64,000 bases of DNA from Paracoccaceae bacterium. GTDB taxonomy: Bacteria > Pseudomonadota > Alphaproteobacteria > Rhodobacterales > Rhodobacteraceae. The stretch lies in NCBI GenBank assembly GCA_021296235.1, contig JAGWAS010000015.1:33611-97610 (forward strand). Reading direction: 5' to 3'. The notes under the pieces were generated by a model. That model saw nothing but the letters and a program-made list of their open reading frames with translations. It was not told the DNA's origin and searched no databases. Below, one piece after another: positions 63,301-64,000 of this stretch. Numbering within the stretch: position 1 is the first letter of the stretch; each line of letters starts with the position of its first letter. The position numbers were made by a program, and so were the translations under genes.

Positions 63301-63590
63301 AATGTCGAAAGCTATCGTCGGCGCTCCGCACTCGAGACCTGCAATCGCCGTCGACCGGCGACAAAAGCCACGGAAAAAAACACTTCCGCCGACTGAGCCG
63401 GACAACCCGGAAAACATGCGGCCCGCGGCATCCCAAACCCGCGAGCCGTCTTCGTTCCGGGAAAGAGAGAAATCAGCGACATACAAGACCGGCGGGAAAA
63501 GCACTTGCAATCGACAACAAAGCCGGAAATTATCCCTGATTGACGCCCTATAGTGGGGTGCTCGCTGCACTTACCTCTAACTTTGTTGTC

Positions 63591-64000
63591 ATGTTGAACG
63601 ATATTCATAAGACCATTTCGGCGGCGGCCAAGAGCCCCCTTGGCATTTGGGCGCTCATAATCTTTATCCTCGGAGCGGTCGCATTAGCGTTCTTTCGCGA
63701 ATCGCCGCTTCCCTACAAGGTCGGCATATACATTTTGATGTTTTTTGGTCTCGGGATTTTCGGTCTTGCCGCTTCCCGCACCAAGGCAGGGGCATCTGAC
63801 TCCCCGACGGATGTCCCGGACGATAGCAAGACCTCGCATGCTCATGAGGTGCCCCAGGCCGCGGAGCACGTCGGTCTCGCCTTGTCTGAACCGCGGCGGC
63901 TCTTGGAGAGCGCAAATCGATATTACCGATCAGGCCGCCACGACAAGGCCCGCGAGGCCTTCGCCGAGGCGCGCACCCTCTTCCGGGCAGTCAAAAACCG
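63591..64000 (+). CDS. Membrane protein with possible TPR region, 3' end outside window
   Basis: Not in the ORF track because it has no stop inside the window. From ATG 63591: two hydrophobic helices (SPLGIWALIIFILGAVALAF at about residues 15-34, YKVGIYILMFFGLGIFGLAA at about 43-62) with a short loop, an acidic Ser/Asp linker, then LESANRYYRSGRHDKAREAF, which looks like the start of a TPR-type helical repeat. 136 codons visible. Function unknown. Confidence 0.7.
   Translation, partial: MLNDIHKTISAAAKSPLGIWALIIFILGAVALAFFRESPLPYKVGIYILMFFGLGIFGLAASRTKAGASDSPTDVPDDSKTSHAHEVPQAAEHVGLALSEPRRLLESANRYYRSGRHDKAREAFAEARTLFRAVKN

Overview
The window looks like part of an alphaproteobacterial chromosome. 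Protein sequences such as DnaK/DnaJ, KdsB, CysQ and the FMN-type glutamate synthase, and the density of ABC and TRAP uptake systems, point to a Rhodobacterales-like, possibly marine, heterotroph. That is inference from protein character; no rRNA or tRNA is visible to anchor it.

Layout. (1) 1-3925: a CUT2-type sugar ABC importer on the minus strand (partial permease, double ATPase, permease, Tat-exported binding protein), divergent from a TetR regulator that is now a pseudogene. (2) 4.2-14.2 kb: an accessory stretch of mobile-element debris (IS21 istA/istB and IS66 remnants), toxin-antitoxin modules (ParDE, a HI1419/HI1420-like pair, an AbiEi/AbiEii pair whose toxin gene is broken), and one intact 2.8-kb IS1595-family transposon. 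The transposon has matching inverted ends and an 8-bp target duplication, and carries a BglII-like restriction-modification pair in overlapping reading frames with the transposase. (3) 14.3-24.9 kb: a branched-chain/hydrophobic amino-acid type ABC importer followed by an M20 deacylase, an isochorismatase-like amidase and an N-formylglutamate amidohydrolase. These are divergent from an RpiR regulator, a glutamine-synthetase-like ligase and an ornithine cyclodeaminase. This reads as one regulated catabolic locus for an acylated nitrogen compound. (4) 25.4-32.9 kb: a CUT1-type sugar ABC importer with a maleate-isomerase/racemase-like enzyme downstream, a divergent Gfo/Idh/MocA oxidoreductase and a cytidine-deaminase-fold enzyme.

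(5) 33-42.9 kb: a horizontally acquired block on the minus strand: an orphan DotA/TraY-like protein, an unknown 454-residue protein, a 1640-residue Strawberry-notch-type helicase, a P-loop kinase-like protein, and a decayed tyrosine recombinase at its distal end. (6) 43.3-45.9 kb: two nucleotidyltransferase-fold genes of toxin type. The first is preceded by a frameshifted small partner, the second by a perfect inverted repeat overlapping its putative promoter. (7) 46.2-50.6 kb: an MsrQ-like haem membrane protein and a TRAP-TAXI importer with a 33-residue membrane peptide overlapping its permease. (8) 50.8-60.1 kb: mostly core genes (FMN glutamate synthase-like, kdsB, cysQ, alkB, dnaK, dnaJ), then a sulfolactate dehydrogenase-like gene with comD/comE-like sulfopyruvate decarboxylase subunits; comE appears frameshifted near its end. 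(9) 60.2-64 kb: an OLD-like AAA/TOPRIM protein, remnants of a DUF3991-type mobilisation protein and a serine recombinase, and the start of a membrane/TPR-like protein running off the window.

The three importer operons whose binding protein comes first each carry a strong GC-rich hairpin right after the binding-protein gene, presumably to give more binding protein than membrane components. Most annotated starts in the operons overlap the previous stop (ATGA or TGATG), which suggests translational coupling.
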